Assembly: GCA_959347425.1 (NCBI GenBank)
Contig: OY365741.1
Coordinates: 558,001 to 622,000 of the forward strand
Origin: an uncultured Amylibacter sp.
GTDB lineage: Bacteria > Pseudomonadota > Alphaproteobacteria > Rhodobacterales > Rhodobacteraceae
Direction: 5' to 3'
Length of the DNA stretch: 64,000 nt
The position numbers and the translations under genes are program-made. The number at the start of each line of letters is the position of its first letter. Position 1 is the first letter of the stretch. Shown here piece after piece: positions 9,271 through 19,188 of the stretch. A model generated the notes under the pieces. The model was not told the DNA's origin and did no database searches. It saw only the letters and a program-made list of their open reading frames with translations.

Positions 9271-11112
9271 ATGATCCCCTATCGCTCCCGCACGACAACC
9301 CACGGCCGTAACATGGCTGGCGCACGCGCTCTTTGGCGCGCCACAGGCATGACCGACCAAGACTTTGACAAACCCATCATCGCGGTCGTCAATTCCTTTA
9401 CCCAATTCGTCCCGGGCCATGTTCATCTAAAAGACATCGGGCAACTGGTCGCTCGCGAAATAGAATCCGCAGGCGGGGTTGCCAAAGAATTTAACACAAT
9501 CGCCGTGGATGATGGGATAGCCATGGGGCATGACGGTATGCTCTATTCCCTGCCCAGCCGCGAGGTCATCGCCGACAGCGTGGAATACATGGTCAATGCC
9601 CATTGCGCCGACGCTCTGGTCTGTATCTCAAACTGCGATAAAATCACGCCTGGCATGATGATGGCGGCGGCTCGGCTGGATTTGCCGTGCTTGTTCGTGT
9701 CTGGCGGACCGATGGAGGCTGGCAAAGTCGATATGGACGGCGACCTTGTCTCCGTTGATCTGGTGGATGCGATGGTGGAGGCAGCAAACCCCGACCGCAC
9801 AGATGCCGAAGTCCTAGCCTACGAGGAATCCGCCTGCCCGACTTGCGGGTCGTGTTCGGGCATGTTCACCGCCAATTCTATGAACTGTTTGGCAGAGGCT
9901 TTGGGGCTGGCTCTGCCCGGCAACGGGTCAACTCTGGCAACCCATACCGCACGGGAGGCCTTGTTTCGCAGGGCTGGAAGGCGGATTGTGGAATTAACCC
10001 GCGATTACTATGAAAACGGCAATACCTCCGTGTCCGCGCGAGGTATCGCCACGAAATCCGCCTTTGAAAACGCGATGCGCCTTGATATCGCGATGGGCGG
10101 TTCCACCAATACTATCCTGCATCTTTTGGCAATAGCGCACGAGGGCGAAGTGGATTTCACCCTTGATGATATTGACCGATTGTCGCGCTCTACCCCCTGT
10201 TTGTGCAAGGTTGCGCCCGCCGTGGCGAATGTTCATATGGAGGACATCCACCGCGCGGGCGGTATTTTTGCTCTGCTGGGGGAATTGGCACGGGCTGGGT
10301 TGTTACATACCGAAACACCGACCGTGCATAGCGCGACTATGGCAGAGGCGATTGCCAAGTGGGATATAACCCAAAGCAACGACCCTGAGGTGTCGGAATT
10401 CTATCGCGCCGCCCCTGGTGGTGTGCGCACGGTGGAGGCGTTTTCTCAATCCCGCCTATACAAAGATTTGGATAAAGACCGCGCGAATGGCGTTATCCGT
10501 GCGGGCGAGCATGCTTTTTCTGCCGAGGGCGGATTGGCGGTGCTTTACGGCAATATCGCGCTGGAGGGGTGCGTTGTGAAAACCGCGGGAGTGGATGAAT
10601 CCATCCATCGTTTCAGCGGCCCCGCCCGTGTCTGTGAAAGTCAGGAGGAGGCGGTCAATCGCATTCTCAGCAAAGACATAAAGGCGGGGGATGTTGTGAT
10701 TATCCGTTATGAGGGACCGCGAGGCGGACCAGGAATGCAGGAAATGCTGTATCCCACTTCGTATTTGAAATCCATGCGGTTGGGGGCGGTTTGTGCTTTG
10801 ATAACGGACGGGCGGTTTTCTGGGGGGACGTCTGGTTTGTCCATCGGGCATGTGTCGCCAGAGGCTGGCGAAGGCGGGGCGATTGGGCTGATACAGGAGG
10901 GCGATGTGATAGAGATTGACATACCCGCGCGGACGATAAATGTGGCGTTATCGGTTGGGGAATTGGACGCAAGGCGGGTTGCTATGGATGCTTTGGGTTC
11001 GGCGGGGTGGCAACCTGCTGAGCCTCGCAAACGCCGCGTATCAAGGGCGTTGCGGGTGTATGCCGCCCATGTTGGCAACGCGTCGCAAGGGGCGGTACGG
11101 TTGGATGTTTAG
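9271..11112 (+). CDS. ilvD: Dihydroxy-acid dehydratase
   Basis: Iron-sulfur dehydratase (613 aa, typical) that removes water from 2,3-dihydroxy-3-methylbutanoate and -pentanoate in valine and isoleucine synthesis. Cluster cysteines are seen in [10 protein letters not shown] (near residue 120) and [18 protein letters not shown] (near 188-205); the C-terminal [18 protein letters not shown] and [20 protein letters not shown] blocks are family hallmarks. AAGGAA lies upstream of ATG 9271. The gene appears to be alone: the upstream gap carries repeats and the stop codon TAG is itself the start of a TTAGTTG array. No other branched-chain genes are in the window. Confidence 0.96.
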   Translation: MIPYRSRTTTHGRNMAGARALWRATGMTDQDFDKPIIAVVNSFTQFVPGHVHLKDIGQLVAREIESAGGVAKEFNTIAVDDGIAMGHDGMLYSLPSREVIADSVEYMVNAHCADALVCISNCDKITPGMMMAAARLDLPCLFVSGGPMEAGKVDMDGDLVSVDLVDAMVEAANPDRTDAEVLAYEESACPTCGSCSGMFTANSMNCLAEALGLALPGNGSTLATHTAREALFRRAGRRIVELTRDYYENGNTSVSARGIATKSAFENAMRLDIAMGGSTNTILHLLAIAHEGEVDFTLDDIDRLSRSTPCLCKVAPAVANVHMEDIHRAGGIFALLGELARAGLLHTETPTVHSATMAEAIAKWDITQSNDPEVSEFYRAAPGGVRTVEAFSQSRLYKDLDKDRANGVIRAGEHAFSAEGGLAVLYGNIALEGCVVKTAGVDESIHRFSGPARVCESQEEAVNRILSKDIKAGDVVIIRYEGPRGGPGMQEMLYPTSYLKSMRLGAVCALITDGRFSGGTSGLSIGHVSPEAGEGGAIGLIQEGDVIEIDIPARTINVALSVGELDARRVAMDALGSAGWQPAEPRKRRVSRALRVYAAHVGNASQGAVRLDV

Positions 11113-11415
11113 TTGTTAGTTGTTAGTTGTTAGTTATTAGTGATTGGTTGTTAGGAATTGTGGGTTCGTTATTAGAGGTTAAGGGCAGAGGTTTTTTGTT
11201 GCGCCCTCACTGCGTTCGGTTGCCCGCCCGCCCACCCCTCCTGCGGAGAGCTGGACGGGTTATTTTTGGCTAAAGCCTGTCCGAGCATCTTTTGCCAAGC
11301 CTAAATAAATTTAGAGCAAACCTATCGCCTAGGAAACGACCACCCCTTTACAAACGAATCGGTATCGCGTAAGCCATCACTAACAACTAATAACTAACAA
11401 CTAACAACTAAAGAA
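11113..11415. repeat. Heptad-bracketed dispersed element, copy D (internally deleted)
   Basis: The whole ilvD-trmJ gap is repeat. The left arm is a TTAGTTG/TTAGTTA array starting inside the ilvD stop codon; the right arm (about 11377-11414) is the inverse, ACTAACA/ACTAATA units. Between them, 11201-11377 matches the left module of the 330-bp element (CCCACCCCTCCTGCGGAGAG, GGCTAAAGCCTGTCC) and the core palindrome CTAAATAAATTTAG at 11301-11314, but it departs soon after GAGCAAACCTATCGCC and lacks the CCCCCGC hairpin and the GACCCGAAGGGC end. The right array abuts the trmJ start codon. Confidence 0.8.
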
Positions 11416-12180
11416 ATGTCTGGAACTAATCACTCGGCGGGGGACGACTGGCACGGCCCACAGCCCGTTTTCATCCTCACAAACCCGCAAATGGGGGAAA
11501 ACATAGGCGCGTCCGCCCGTGCTATGTGGAACTTTGGGCTGGAATCCTTGCGGCTGGTCGCCCCGCGCGATGGCTGGCCAAACCCAAAGGCCGAAGTCAT
11601 GTCCAGCGGCGCAGGGCGCGTTTTGCAAGGCATAACCCCCTACCCCACGCTCGCCGATTGCACCAAAGATTTAAACACAATCTTTGCCACCACCGCTCGA
11701 AAACGCGATTTAACCCAAATCATCCTATCACCCGAAGACGCAATGGCAGAGGCGTACCGCCTAACCTCTCTGGGACAGAAAATCGGCATAGTCTTCGGCC
11801 CCGAACGCGCGGGGCTAGAAAACACCGACATAGTCCGCGCGAACGCCCTGATAACAATCCCCGTTAATCCGGCGTTTGCCTCGCTTAACTTGGCGCAATC
11901 GGTCGGCTTGCTGGCGTATGAATGGCAACGGGCGCGGATGCGCGATACGGGGGATGCGCCCGCCGCGCTGTTCCCCACGCGGGCGGATGCGGGCGAAATT
12001 GAAACTCTGGCGAGCAATTTGGAGGCGCAATTGGACGCGTTGGGCTATTTCTGGCCTGAAGACAAAGCCGCCTCTATGCGGTTATCGTTTCGCAATTTAT
12101 TCGCGAGGTTGCCGTTAAGCCACGCCGATGTGCGGTTGCTTTATGGGGTGATAAAAAAATTGACAAATCCGCCAAAATAA
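11416..12180 (+). CDS. trmJ: tRNA (cytidine/uridine-32-2'-O-)methyltransferase, TrmJ type
   Basis: SPOUT-class RNA 2'-O-methyltransferase (254 aa). TrmJ methylates position 32 of the tRNA anticodon loop with SAM. Visible are PQMGENIGASARAMWNFGL near residues 27-45, FGPERAGLENTDI near 135-147 and VNPAFASLNLAQSVGLLAYE near 156-175, the SPOUT knot motifs. The start at 11416 has only a weak AAAG upstream because a 7-bp repeat array occupies the leader, which is unusual. A related TrmH-family activity on another tRNA or rRNA site cannot be excluded from sequence alone. Confidence 0.87.
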   Translation: MSGTNHSAGDDWHGPQPVFILTNPQMGENIGASARAMWNFGLESLRLVAPRDGWPNPKAEVMSSGAGRVLQGITPYPTLADCTKDLNTIFATTARKRDLTQIILSPEDAMAEAYRLTSLGQKIGIVFGPERAGLENTDIVRANALITIPVNPAFASLNLAQSVGLLAYEWQRARMRDTGDAPAALFPTRADAGEIETLASNLEAQLDALGYFWPEDKAASMRLSFRNLFARLPLSHADVRLLYGVIKKLTNPPK

Positions 12181-12205
12181 AATAAAAACCCCCAAAGGAC
12201 ACCCC

Positions 12206-13351
12206 ATGGCAGACTCAAAACGCGCGATATTTGAAGAGGTAAGCGGCGATAAACCCGCCGCCAAATCAACCCCGCCTCGCCCCACACAGACCCATGAAAA
12301 CTGGCGCGTCCCAATGCGGATTTGGTTTATCACGCTGGCGATTCTGGTCATAGCGATGATAGCCGTTGGCGGGCTGACTCGCCAAACCGATAGCGGGCTT
12401 TCCATCACCGAATGGCAACTTATCAAAGGCACCCTGCCCCCGCTATCCGCCGAGGACTGGCAAACCGCCATGCAAAAATACCGCACAACCGATGAATATA
12501 AATTGCAAAACAAAGGCATGACTCTGGCGGAATTCAAAACCATATTCTGGTGGGAATGGGGGCATAGGCAACTGGGGCGGTTTATCGGGCTGGTCTGGGC
12601 GGTGGGATTTATTATTTTCGCATTAAATATATTCGGAAAAAAACCCCCGCGCCCGTGGCTACGCCGAGCATTAATAATCGGCGGATTGGGCGGCGCACAA
12701 GGCGCGATAGGCTGGTGGATGGTCTCGTCTGGATTAGGCGGCGGGATGCTGGATGTCGCCTCCTACCGCCTTGCGATTCATCTGGGATTGGCGTTTATTA
12801 TCCTATCGGTGTTGGCGTGGTTCATCTGGATGTTGGGGCAGAGCAGCACAGATTTATTCGCCGCTCGGCGACGCAAAGACGAAGGCATGCTGGCTTGGGG
12901 GCGCGGATTATGGGCGGTTTGCTTTGCCCAAATTATATTGGGTGCGTTGGTCGCGGGTATAGACGCGGGGCTGATTTACAACGATTGGCCGATGATGAAC
13001 GGCACGTTTTTCCCCAGCGATAGCGGCCTCGCCTCCCCCGCTTGGCGCAATGTTTTTGAGAACCACGGACTGGTGCAATTTAATCATCGCATCATGGGTT
13101 ATGCGTTATTTGTGCTGGCTTTTATTGTTTGGATGCGGGGCAGAGCCGCCGCCTATCGCCCGTTACGCGAGCTGTTTGGCATGGTTTTTATTGCGATAAT
13201 CGGGCAGATGATTTTGGGGATTAGCACGTTGGTTCTAGGTGTGCCTACGGGTTTATCCTTGATGCACCAGATGGGGGCAATCGTGGTTTTATTGCTGATT
13301 TTGCGCGGGTGTTTTATTGCGTATTATCCAATGAAAAACGTGTTGCGGTAA
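12206..13351 (+). CDS. ctaA: Heme A synthase
   Basis: Integral membrane hydroxylase/oxidase (381 aa, about eight membrane segments) converting heme O to heme A for aa3-type cytochrome oxidase. The heme-ligand histidine regions are present: WWEWGHRQLGRFIG near residues 114-127, AIHLGLAF near 190, FNHRIMGY near 291-298 and MHQMGAIV near 352-359. AAAGGA precedes ATG 12206, 26 bases after trmJ. It converges with the enoyl-CoA hydratase gene, with only 6 bases between stops and no visible terminator. The presence of ctaA implies an aa3-type terminal oxidase elsewhere in the genome. Confidence 0.94.
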   Translation: MADSKRAIFEEVSGDKPAAKSTPPRPTQTHENWRVPMRIWFITLAILVIAMIAVGGLTRQTDSGLSITEWQLIKGTLPPLSAEDWQTAMQKYRTTDEYKLQNKGMTLAEFKTIFWWEWGHRQLGRFIGLVWAVGFIIFALNIFGKKPPRPWLRRALIIGGLGGAQGAIGWWMVSSGLGGGMLDVASYRLAIHLGLAFIILSVLAWFIWMLGQSSTDLFAARRRKDEGMLAWGRGLWAVCFAQIILGALVAGIDAGLIYNDWPMMNGTFFPSDSGLASPAWRNVFENHGLVQFNHRIMGYALFVLAFIVWMRGRAAAYRPLRELFGMVFIAIIGQMILGISTLVLGVPTGLSLMHQMGAIVVLLLILRGCFIAYYPMKNVLR

Positions 13352-13357
13352 GTTTTT

Positions 13358-14146
13358 TTACTGCCCCCACTTGGGCTCGCGCTTTTCAATAAAGGCGGAA
13401 ATCCCCTCCACCGTGTCGTCCTGCATCATATTTTCCGCCATCACTTCGGCGGTGAAATCATACGCCTCTGCCACCGACATATCCATCTGCTGATAAAACG
13501 CAACCTTACCGATTTTCACGGCAACGCGGGGTTTATGGACAATTAAACGCGCCAAATCAAGAGTGGCATCCTTCAGAACATTCAACGACACGGCATGGTT
13601 AATTAACCCCAATTCCTTGGCACGCCGCCCGTCAATAAATTGCCCAGTCGTTAGCATTTCAAACGCTTGCTTACGCCCGATATTGCGCGATAACGCGACC
13701 ATGGGCGTGGAGCAAAACAGCCCGATATTCACGCCATTAACGGCAAACCGAGTCTCCCTGTCCGCCACCGCCAAATCGCAAGTCGCCACCAGTTGGCAAC
13801 CCGCCGCGGCCGCCACCCCATGGACTTGCGCGATGACGGGTTGAGGCAGGGATTGTATCCGCATCATTAACGCGGAACACCGCTGAAATAAATCACCGAA
13901 AGCCGCACGTCCCCCGTCCGCGTCCGCCCTCGCCCGTGTCATTTCTTTTAAATCATGCCCCGCGCAAAACCCCTTACCCGCGCCACGAATAATGACGGCG
14001 CGGATGGTCGCATCCTCCGCTATCAAATCCAACGCGGCATGCAAATCCGCCATTAAATCGTTTGATAAAGCGTTCAATGCTTCGGGGCGGTTCAGGGTTA
14101 AAACCGCGATATTTTGCGAGTCCTCGCGGAGGATTAAATTGCTCAT
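13358..14146 (-). CDS. Enoyl-CoA hydratase/isomerase family protein
   Basis: Crotonase-fold protein (262 aa). The oxyanion-hole segments are visible: GAGKGFCAGHDLKEM near residues 56-70 and QVHGVAAAAGCQLVATCDLAVA near 108-129. The family covers hydratases, isomerases and hydrolases; the specific substrate cannot be read from the sequence. The gene begins 1 base after the moaA stop, so it is probably co-transcribed with moaA although there is no functional link I can name. Confidence 0.88.
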   Translation of the reverse strand: MSNLILREDSQNIAVLTLNRPEALNALSNDLMADLHAALDLIAEDATIRAVIIRGAGKGFCAGHDLKEMTRARADADGGRAAFGDLFQRCSALMMRIQSLPQPVIAQVHGVAAAAGCQLVATCDLAVADRETRFAVNGVNIGLFCSTPMVALSRNIGRKQAFEMLTTGQFIDGRRAKELGLINHAVSLNVLKDATLDLARLIVHKPRVAVKIGKVAFYQQMDMSVAEAYDFTAEVMAENMMQDDTVEGISAFIEKREPKWGQ

Positions 14147-14147
14147 A

Positions 14148-15137
14148 TTACCCCCCAGTATGGCTCATATGGCGCGACATCTGCCCGCCTACACGTTGGC
14201 GAGAATAATCAAAATCGTGCCCTTTTGGTTTATCGGCAATGGCGGATCGGATGGCGGTAACCACGGCTTCGTCCGTGCCATTGCGCACAACCGCGCGTAA
14301 ATCCGTGGCGTTTTCCTGCCCCAAACATGGGTACAGAGTCCCCGTGCAATTCAGGCGGACTCGGTTGCAGGATTCGCAAAAATTGTGTGATAAGGGCGTG
14401 ATAAATCCCAGCCGTTGGTCGGTATTGCCAACCCGAAAATACCGTGCGGGGCCGCCCGTAGCGTGGGCAGATTCGCGCAAATCCCACGTTTTTTCCAACC
14501 GAGACCGCAGGTCTGCCAGCGACCAAAACTGCCCCAATCTGTCGGACATATCGCCCATCGGCATGACCTCTATGAAGGTTAAATCCGCGCCGATTTCCCC
14601 CGCCCAGATGACCATGTTTTCCAGCTCGTCTTCGTTAATTCCTTTTAATGCGACCATGTTTATTTTCACTGCCAAGCCCGCCGCCCGCGCCGATTCTATC
14701 CCGTCCAAAACCTGTGCCAATCGCCCCCAACGGGTGATGGTTTTGAACCTATCGGGGCGCAAAGTATCCAGCGATATATTGACGCGGCGCACGCCCAGAG
14801 TTGCCAATGCGCCCGCGTATTTTGTTAATTGCGAGCCGTTTGTGGTCAGCGTTAATTCGTGTAAATCGCCCGTTTCCAAGTGCCGAGATATGGTGGTGAA
14901 AAACCCCATTATGCCGCGCCGAACCAGAGGCTCCCCCCCCGTTATGCGTAATTTTGTGATGCCGTTTTTGATGAAAAGCGTGCAGAGGCGGTCGAGCTCA
15001 TCAAGGCTGAGCAATTCCGTTTTTGGCAGGAAGGTCATGTTTTCCGACATGCAATAAGTGCAACGGAAATCGCAACGGTCGGTAACGGACACGCGCAGGT
15101 AATTTATGTTTCGCTGGAAGGGGTCGGTGAGGGTCAT
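14148..15137 (-). CDS. moaA: GTP 3',8-cyclase (molybdenum cofactor step 1)
   Basis: Radical-SAM enzyme (329 aa) that, with MoaC, turns GTP into cyclic pyranopterin monophosphate. The N-terminal cluster is CDFRCTYC (about residues 22-29), the second 4Fe-4S cluster ligands sit in [18 protein letters not shown] (about 256-273), and the protein ends in the diagnostic Gly-Gly needed for catalysis. The GGEPL SAM-binding motif is near 67-71. Its ATG overlaps the stop of the GIY-YIG gene by 4 bases. No other moa/moe genes are in the window. Confidence 0.96.
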   Translation of the reverse strand: MTLTDPFQRNINYLRVSVTDRCDFRCTYCMSENMTFLPKTELLSLDELDRLCTLFIKNGITKLRITGGEPLVRRGIMGFFTTISRHLETGDLHELTLTTNGSQLTKYAGALATLGVRRVNISLDTLRPDRFKTITRWGRLAQVLDGIESARAAGLAVKINMVALKGINEDELENMVIWAGEIGADLTFIEVMPMGDMSDRLGQFWSLADLRSRLEKTWDLRESAHATGGPARYFRVGNTDQRLGFITPLSHNFCESCNRVRLNCTGTLYPCLGQENATDLRAVVRNGTDEAVVTAIRSAIADKPKGHDFDYSRQRVGGQMSRHMSHTGG

Positions 15138-15757
15138 TTATTAATTTTTTCTATCCTGTCTCTTCTTTGGGAAAGCGTTTCACCCTCAAACATCCAATAA
15201 TCAGGACCACGCACCGACACATCATTAGCCGCACCAAAATATTTCTTTAGAACTCTACTAGCGACTGGGCTAACCTTCCCTTTAATTCCTTCAAATTCTA
15301 TTTGATTTTTTTCTATACTGATAAGTGTTGCAATTTTTGTTTTATCAATAATTCCTGTTTGACCATTAAAGAATACAAGCGTTGAACCGACTGGAACAGA
15401 ACCAACTGGAATATTTATCATTGAAAATTTAAAAGGGGAGCGTTTTTTTCGTTTCGTAGAAATTGCTTTATCTTGCCCGCGCATAGCGTAGCCTTCAATA
15501 AGTGTTTTTGCACCTTCAGTATTAAACTTAAAAAATCCTTTTTTAGAGTCTATACAACAAACACCTAACCCATCATGGATTTCTTTTTCTATTTCTTCCC
15601 CATTTTCAACTTCGCATGAATAATAGCATTCAAAACGAGCGGGGACTCCTTCATTAGATGATAAACTCCACAACTCTTGCTCTACATTTGATGTAAGACC
15701 TATTTTGATAATGTCTGGCATCATTGCATTTGTAAATATGTAAATAGTTTTTTTCAT
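15134..15757 (-). CDS. GIY-YIG/T5orf172-like nuclease-domain protein
   Basis: Protein of 207 aa whose first ~95 residues look like a GIY-YIG-type domain of the T5orf172/MUG113 kind: [18 protein letters not shown] at the start (the YIG-like strand being IKIGLT), then [10 protein letters not shown] and a conserved E-K-E-IH segment. The C-terminal ~100 residues are of unknown type. The gene is A+T-rich compared with moaA and glmS. It overlaps moaA by 4 bases (ATGA), so it may be read into moaA. GGAG precedes its ATG. A nuclease function is inferred from the fold only; an uncharacterised accessory or phage-derived gene is likely. Confidence 0.65.
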   Translation of the reverse strand: MKKTIYIFTNAMMPDIIKIGLTSNVEQELWSLSSNEGVPARFECYYSCEVENGEEIEKEIHDGLGVCCIDSKKGFFKFNTEGAKTLIEGYAMRGQDKAISTKRKKRSPFKFSMINIPVGSVPVGSTLVFFNGQTGIIDKTKIATLISIEKNQIEFEGIKGKVSPVASRVLKKYFGAANDVSVRGPDYWMFEGETLSQRRDRIEKINK

Positions 15758-15790
15758 TGTTTTTCTCCAAAGTTAGATATTGATTCTTTT

Positions 15791-15818
15791 ACAATAACAA
15801 AAAATCAAACTCTGTCAA
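15791..15818 (-). promoter_or_regulatory. Promoter of the GIY-YIG gene
   Basis: On the minus strand TTGACA (15813-15818) is followed after 16 bases by TATTGT (15791-15796), a good sigma70-like pair about 35 bases before the start codon. It lies right beside a TTAGTTA-type array. Confidence 0.55.
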
Positions 15819-15825
15819 GCCCCCT

Positions 15826-15858
15826 AATAACTAATAACTAACAACTAATAACTAATAA
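15826..15858. repeat. Solitary 7-bp repeat array at the glmS stop
   Basis: About five units of CTAATAA/CTAACAA (TTAGTTA/TTAGTTG on the other strand). The glmS stop codon TAG is part of the array. No element body lies beside it. Confidence 0.8.
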
Positions 15859-17682
15859 CTATTCCACCGTCACAGATTTCGCCAAATTCCTCGGCTGATC
15901 CACGTCCGTGCCTTTGGCAACGGCGGTATGATACGCCAACAATTGCGCAGGCACGGCATACACTATCGCCGCCAAAACGGCAGGCACGGCGGGCATTTCC
16001 ACCAGTTGCCACACATCAGGCGCACCCGCAGCCCCCGCCGAATCCGTCAATAAAACCACCTTGCCACCTCGCGCCAAAACCTCTTCCACATTGCTTATCG
16101 TTTTGTCAAACATAGCATCCTTGGGCGCGAAAACCACAATCGGCATGCGTTCATCAACCAGCGCGATTGGGCCGTGTTTCAGCTCACCACTGGCATAGCC
16201 CTCGGCATGAATATAGCTGATTTCTTTCAACTTCAACGCGCCCTCCATAGCGATAGGATACAGCATCCCGCGCCCCAAAAATAATGCGCTGCTCGCCTTC
16301 ATTAATTGCTGACTTATTTTATTTATCACCCCGTCCAGAGACAGAGCTTGGTTCATAAAATCAGGTAAATTCAACAGGTTATCTATGATTTCACGTTTCG
16401 CGGTCGCGTCCATTGCCCCCCGTTCATCCGCCGCTTTCACTGCCAAACACAGCAACACTAACAGCTGGGAAGTGAAGGCTTTTGTCGATGCCACACCGAT
16501 TTCCACACCCGCGTGAATCGGCAGGACTGCATCTGCCTCCCGCGCGATAGAAGACTCCGCCACATTGACGATTCCAACCGTATAAACGCCCTGCGATTTG
16601 CAGTGGCGCATCGCCGCCAGAGTGTCCGCCGTTTCCCCAGATTGGCTGATGAAAATAGCCACAGACCCCGCCCGCATCGGCGAATTGCGATAGCGGAATT
16701 CGGACGCGATATCAAGGCTACACGCCACACCCGCCAGTTGTTCAAACCAGTATTTGGCAACGCTTGCGGCCAGATGCGCCGTGCCACATGCTATCAAAGT
16801 CAGCCCCTGCAACGCGGCGAAATCCACGCCAATATCAGGCAGAGTCAGGGCAGCATTTTTGCGGTCAATATAATGGGCAATTCCGTCTGCCAGAACCACG
16901 GGTTGCTCGTTTATTTCCTTCATCATAAAGTGCTTATACGCACCTTTATCGGCATGGACGGCTTGGCGATTCATCGCGCCGATTTTGCGCACGACGACCG
17001 CACCCGCCTCGTCCGTTATGACGACCGAACGGCGGGTTATGACGGCGCAATCGCCCTCCTCCAAATACGTTATTTTGTCGGCCAATCCGTGCAAAGCAAT
17101 CGCATCAGAGCCAACGAACATCTCGCCCATTCCGTACCCTATCGCAAGCGGCGAGCCATGCCGTGCGGCGATTAATAAATCATCTTCGCCCTCAAATAAA
17201 AAACACAACGCGTAAGCACCTTGCAATTCTTTTATTGTTTTTTTTGCGGCTTCTATCGGGGATAATCCGGCGGTTAAATGGGCTTGGCACAGGGCGGATA
17301 TTATTTCTGTGTCAGTATCGCTTTCAAAATTATATTTGTGCAATTTTGCCCGCAAGGTTTTGTAGTTTTCAATAATGCCGTTATGCACCACCGCAACCCC
17401 GCCCGCGCGATGCGGATGGGCGTTATCAAGGGTTGCCGCCCCGTGGGTTGCCCAGCGTGTATGCCCAATTCCAGCCTTACCAGCAAGGGGTTTATGCACC
17501 AGAGCATCGGCCAGATTAACCAGCTTTCCCACCGCACGGCGGCGATCCAACGCACCCTTTTGCGAGTCATTAACCGTGGCGATTCCAGCCGAATCATAGC
17601 CCCGATATTCCAAACGGCGCAGGGCATCTACCAAAATAGGAGCCGCCTGATGTTTGCCTAAAATTCCAACTATTCCACACAT
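15859..17682 (-). CDS. glmS: Glutamine-fructose-6-phosphate aminotransferase (isomerizing)
   Basis: Makes glucosamine-6-phosphate from fructose-6-phosphate and glutamine, the first step to UDP-GlcNAc for peptidoglycan and LPS. Length 607 aa is typical. Cys2 of MCGIVGILG is the class-II amidotransferase nucleophile; two SIS domains follow (about residues 285-415 and 455-590) with SQSGETADTLAAM and the C-terminal KSVTVE that contributes to the sugar site. It lies 5 bases downstream of glmU, so the two consecutive UDP-GlcNAc steps are one operon. The short gap rules out a glmS ribozyme or leader here. Confidence 0.97.
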   Translation of the reverse strand: MCGIVGILGKHQAAPILVDALRRLEYRGYDSAGIATVNDSQKGALDRRRAVGKLVNLADALVHKPLAGKAGIGHTRWATHGAATLDNAHPHRAGGVAVVHNGIIENYKTLRAKLHKYNFESDTDTEIISALCQAHLTAGLSPIEAAKKTIKELQGAYALCFLFEGEDDLLIAARHGSPLAIGYGMGEMFVGSDAIALHGLADKITYLEEGDCAVITRRSVVITDEAGAVVVRKIGAMNRQAVHADKGAYKHFMMKEINEQPVVLADGIAHYIDRKNAALTLPDIGVDFAALQGLTLIACGTAHLAASVAKYWFEQLAGVACSLDIASEFRYRNSPMRAGSVAIFISQSGETADTLAAMRHCKSQGVYTVGIVNVAESSIAREADAVLPIHAGVEIGVASTKAFTSQLLVLLCLAVKAADERGAMDATAKREIIDNLLNLPDFMNQALSLDGVINKISQQLMKASSALFLGRGMLYPIAMEGALKLKEISYIHAEGYASGELKHGPIALVDERMPIVVFAPKDAMFDKTISNVEEVLARGGKVVLLTDSAGAAGAPDVWQLVEMPAVPAVLAAIVYAVPAQLLAYHTAVAKGTDVDQPRNLAKSVTVE

Positions 17683-17687
17683 TTAAT

Positions 17688-19055
17688 TTAATCCTTTTTA
17701 TTATTTTTATTATTTTTATTCGCGGCTTTATTATTTTTATTCGCCATTAACCGCGCCCCCGTGCCTATTTTTTCCACCTGTTCCGCCCGTGTTATCGCCA
17801 GCGCATCGGGCGCAACATCCCGCGTTATCACACTGCCAGAGCCGACAACCGCCCCCGCCCCAATCACCACAGGCGCAACCAGAGCAGAGTTTGACCCAAC
17901 AAACGCCCCTGCCCCGACAACCGTTTTATGCTTGGCAACGCCATCATAATTGCAGGTAATAACACCCGCACCGATATTGCTATCCGCGCCAATATCGCTA
18001 TCGCCGATATAGGATAAATGATTGACCTTGGCGTTCGCGCCGATATCGCTGTTCTTAATTTCCACGAAATTGCCAACCCGCGCACCCGCGCCAATATCCG
18101 CCCCAATCCGCAACCGAGCGAAGGGTCCAACGGTCGCCCCCGCCCTAACATGACAGCCCTCCAAATGGGAAAACGCAGCAATCCGTGCGCCCGTTTCAAT
18201 ACGGACTCCCGCGCCGAAAACGACATTCGCCTCAATACAAACATCGGGTTCAATCTGCGTGTCATAGGAAAAATAAACCGTCTCGGGCGCGTCCAAAGTC
18301 ACTCCATTATCCATAAAAAATTCACGTTTGCGGGTTTGGTATTGCCCCAAAGCCACCGCCAAATCCCCGCGTGAATTAACGCCCAGAGTATCCGCTTCCC
18401 TGCACAAAACCGCACGGGTTTTATAGCCCTTGGCACGGGCTATGGCGACTATATCGGTTAAATAATACTCGCCCTTGGCATTATTATTTCCCACCTGTTT
18501 TAACAAATCAAACAACAGACCAGCGTTCAAATAAAACACCCCAGAATTGCAACGGGTTTCTTTGCGTTGGGCGGGGGTTGCGTCCTTTTCCTCGACAATA
18601 GCGGTGACCTCATCGCCACGCATAATCAGGCGACCATAGCCCGTAGGACTCGCCGATTCAAACCCCAAAACCGCAATATCCGCGTTCATATCCTGCATTT
18701 GTTTTAACTGCGCGGGCGCGATAAACGGCGTGTCACCATATAAAATAAACACCCCGCCGTCAAAATCCGCGAGCGTATCACGGGCGGCCGAGACCGCGTG
18801 TGCCGTGCCGTTTTGTTCCTCCTGCAAAACCACACTAACACCCCCAGTAGCATCACCCCAGCCCGCGACTTTATCGGTAATCTCCTCCGCACAATGCCCC
18901 GCAACAACGACCGTACGCGCAGCATCCATCTGCCCCGCCGTATTCATCACATGCCACAGCAGGGGCGCGCCCGCCAAGGGATGCAGAACCTTTGGCACGC
19001 TGGATTGCATACGGCTGCCCTTTCCAGCAGCAAGAATGATAATTGCCCTTTGCAT
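17688..19055 (-). CDS. glmU: Bifunctional GlcNAc-1-P uridyltransferase/GlcN-1-P acetyltransferase
   Basis: Acetylates glucosamine-1-phosphate and couples it to UTP. The N-terminal pyrophosphorylase domain begins with the LAAGKGSRM nucleotide loop (about residues 8-16); from about residue 250 the sequence becomes a left-handed beta-helix of hexapeptide repeats (IGA/AGA/VGA pattern) with the acetyltransferase histidine region NHLSYIGDSDIG. After the helix the protein ends in an odd low-complexity tail of Asn and Lys (about the last 17 residues), encoded by repeats of AAT-AAT-AAA. It is first in the glmU-glmS operon and divergent from gph. Confidence 0.96.
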   Translation of the reverse strand: MQRAIIILAAGKGSRMQSSVPKVLHPLAGAPLLWHVMNTAGQMDAARTVVVAGHCAEEITDKVAGWGDATGGVSVVLQEEQNGTAHAVSAARDTLADFDGGVFILYGDTPFIAPAQLKQMQDMNADIAVLGFESASPTGYGRLIMRGDEVTAIVEEKDATPAQRKETRCNSGVFYLNAGLLFDLLKQVGNNNAKGEYYLTDIVAIARAKGYKTRAVLCREADTLGVNSRGDLAVALGQYQTRKREFFMDNGVTLDAPETVYFSYDTQIEPDVCIEANVVFGAGVRIETGARIAAFSHLEGCHVRAGATVGPFARLRIGADIGAGARVGNFVEIKNSDIGANAKVNHLSYIGDSDIGADSNIGAGVITCNYDGVAKHKTVVGAGAFVGSNSALVAPVVIGAGAVVGSGSVITRDVAPDALAITRAEQVEKIGTGARLMANKNNKAANKNNKNNKKD

Positions 19056-19188
19056 AATTTGATTTATCCTGTATTATCGCGATTCAGACGCGTTGCTGGC
19101 TTTTAGAAAGGTTTTGCCGAAAATAAAAGCCCAAATGCGAAATAGCGTGTTCACAGATGCTTTCAATATATTACAACAGGGGTTTGGG

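Noticed and set aside
15859..19055. glmS ribozyme leader
   Set aside because: Only 5 bases separate glmU and glmS and no leader exists.
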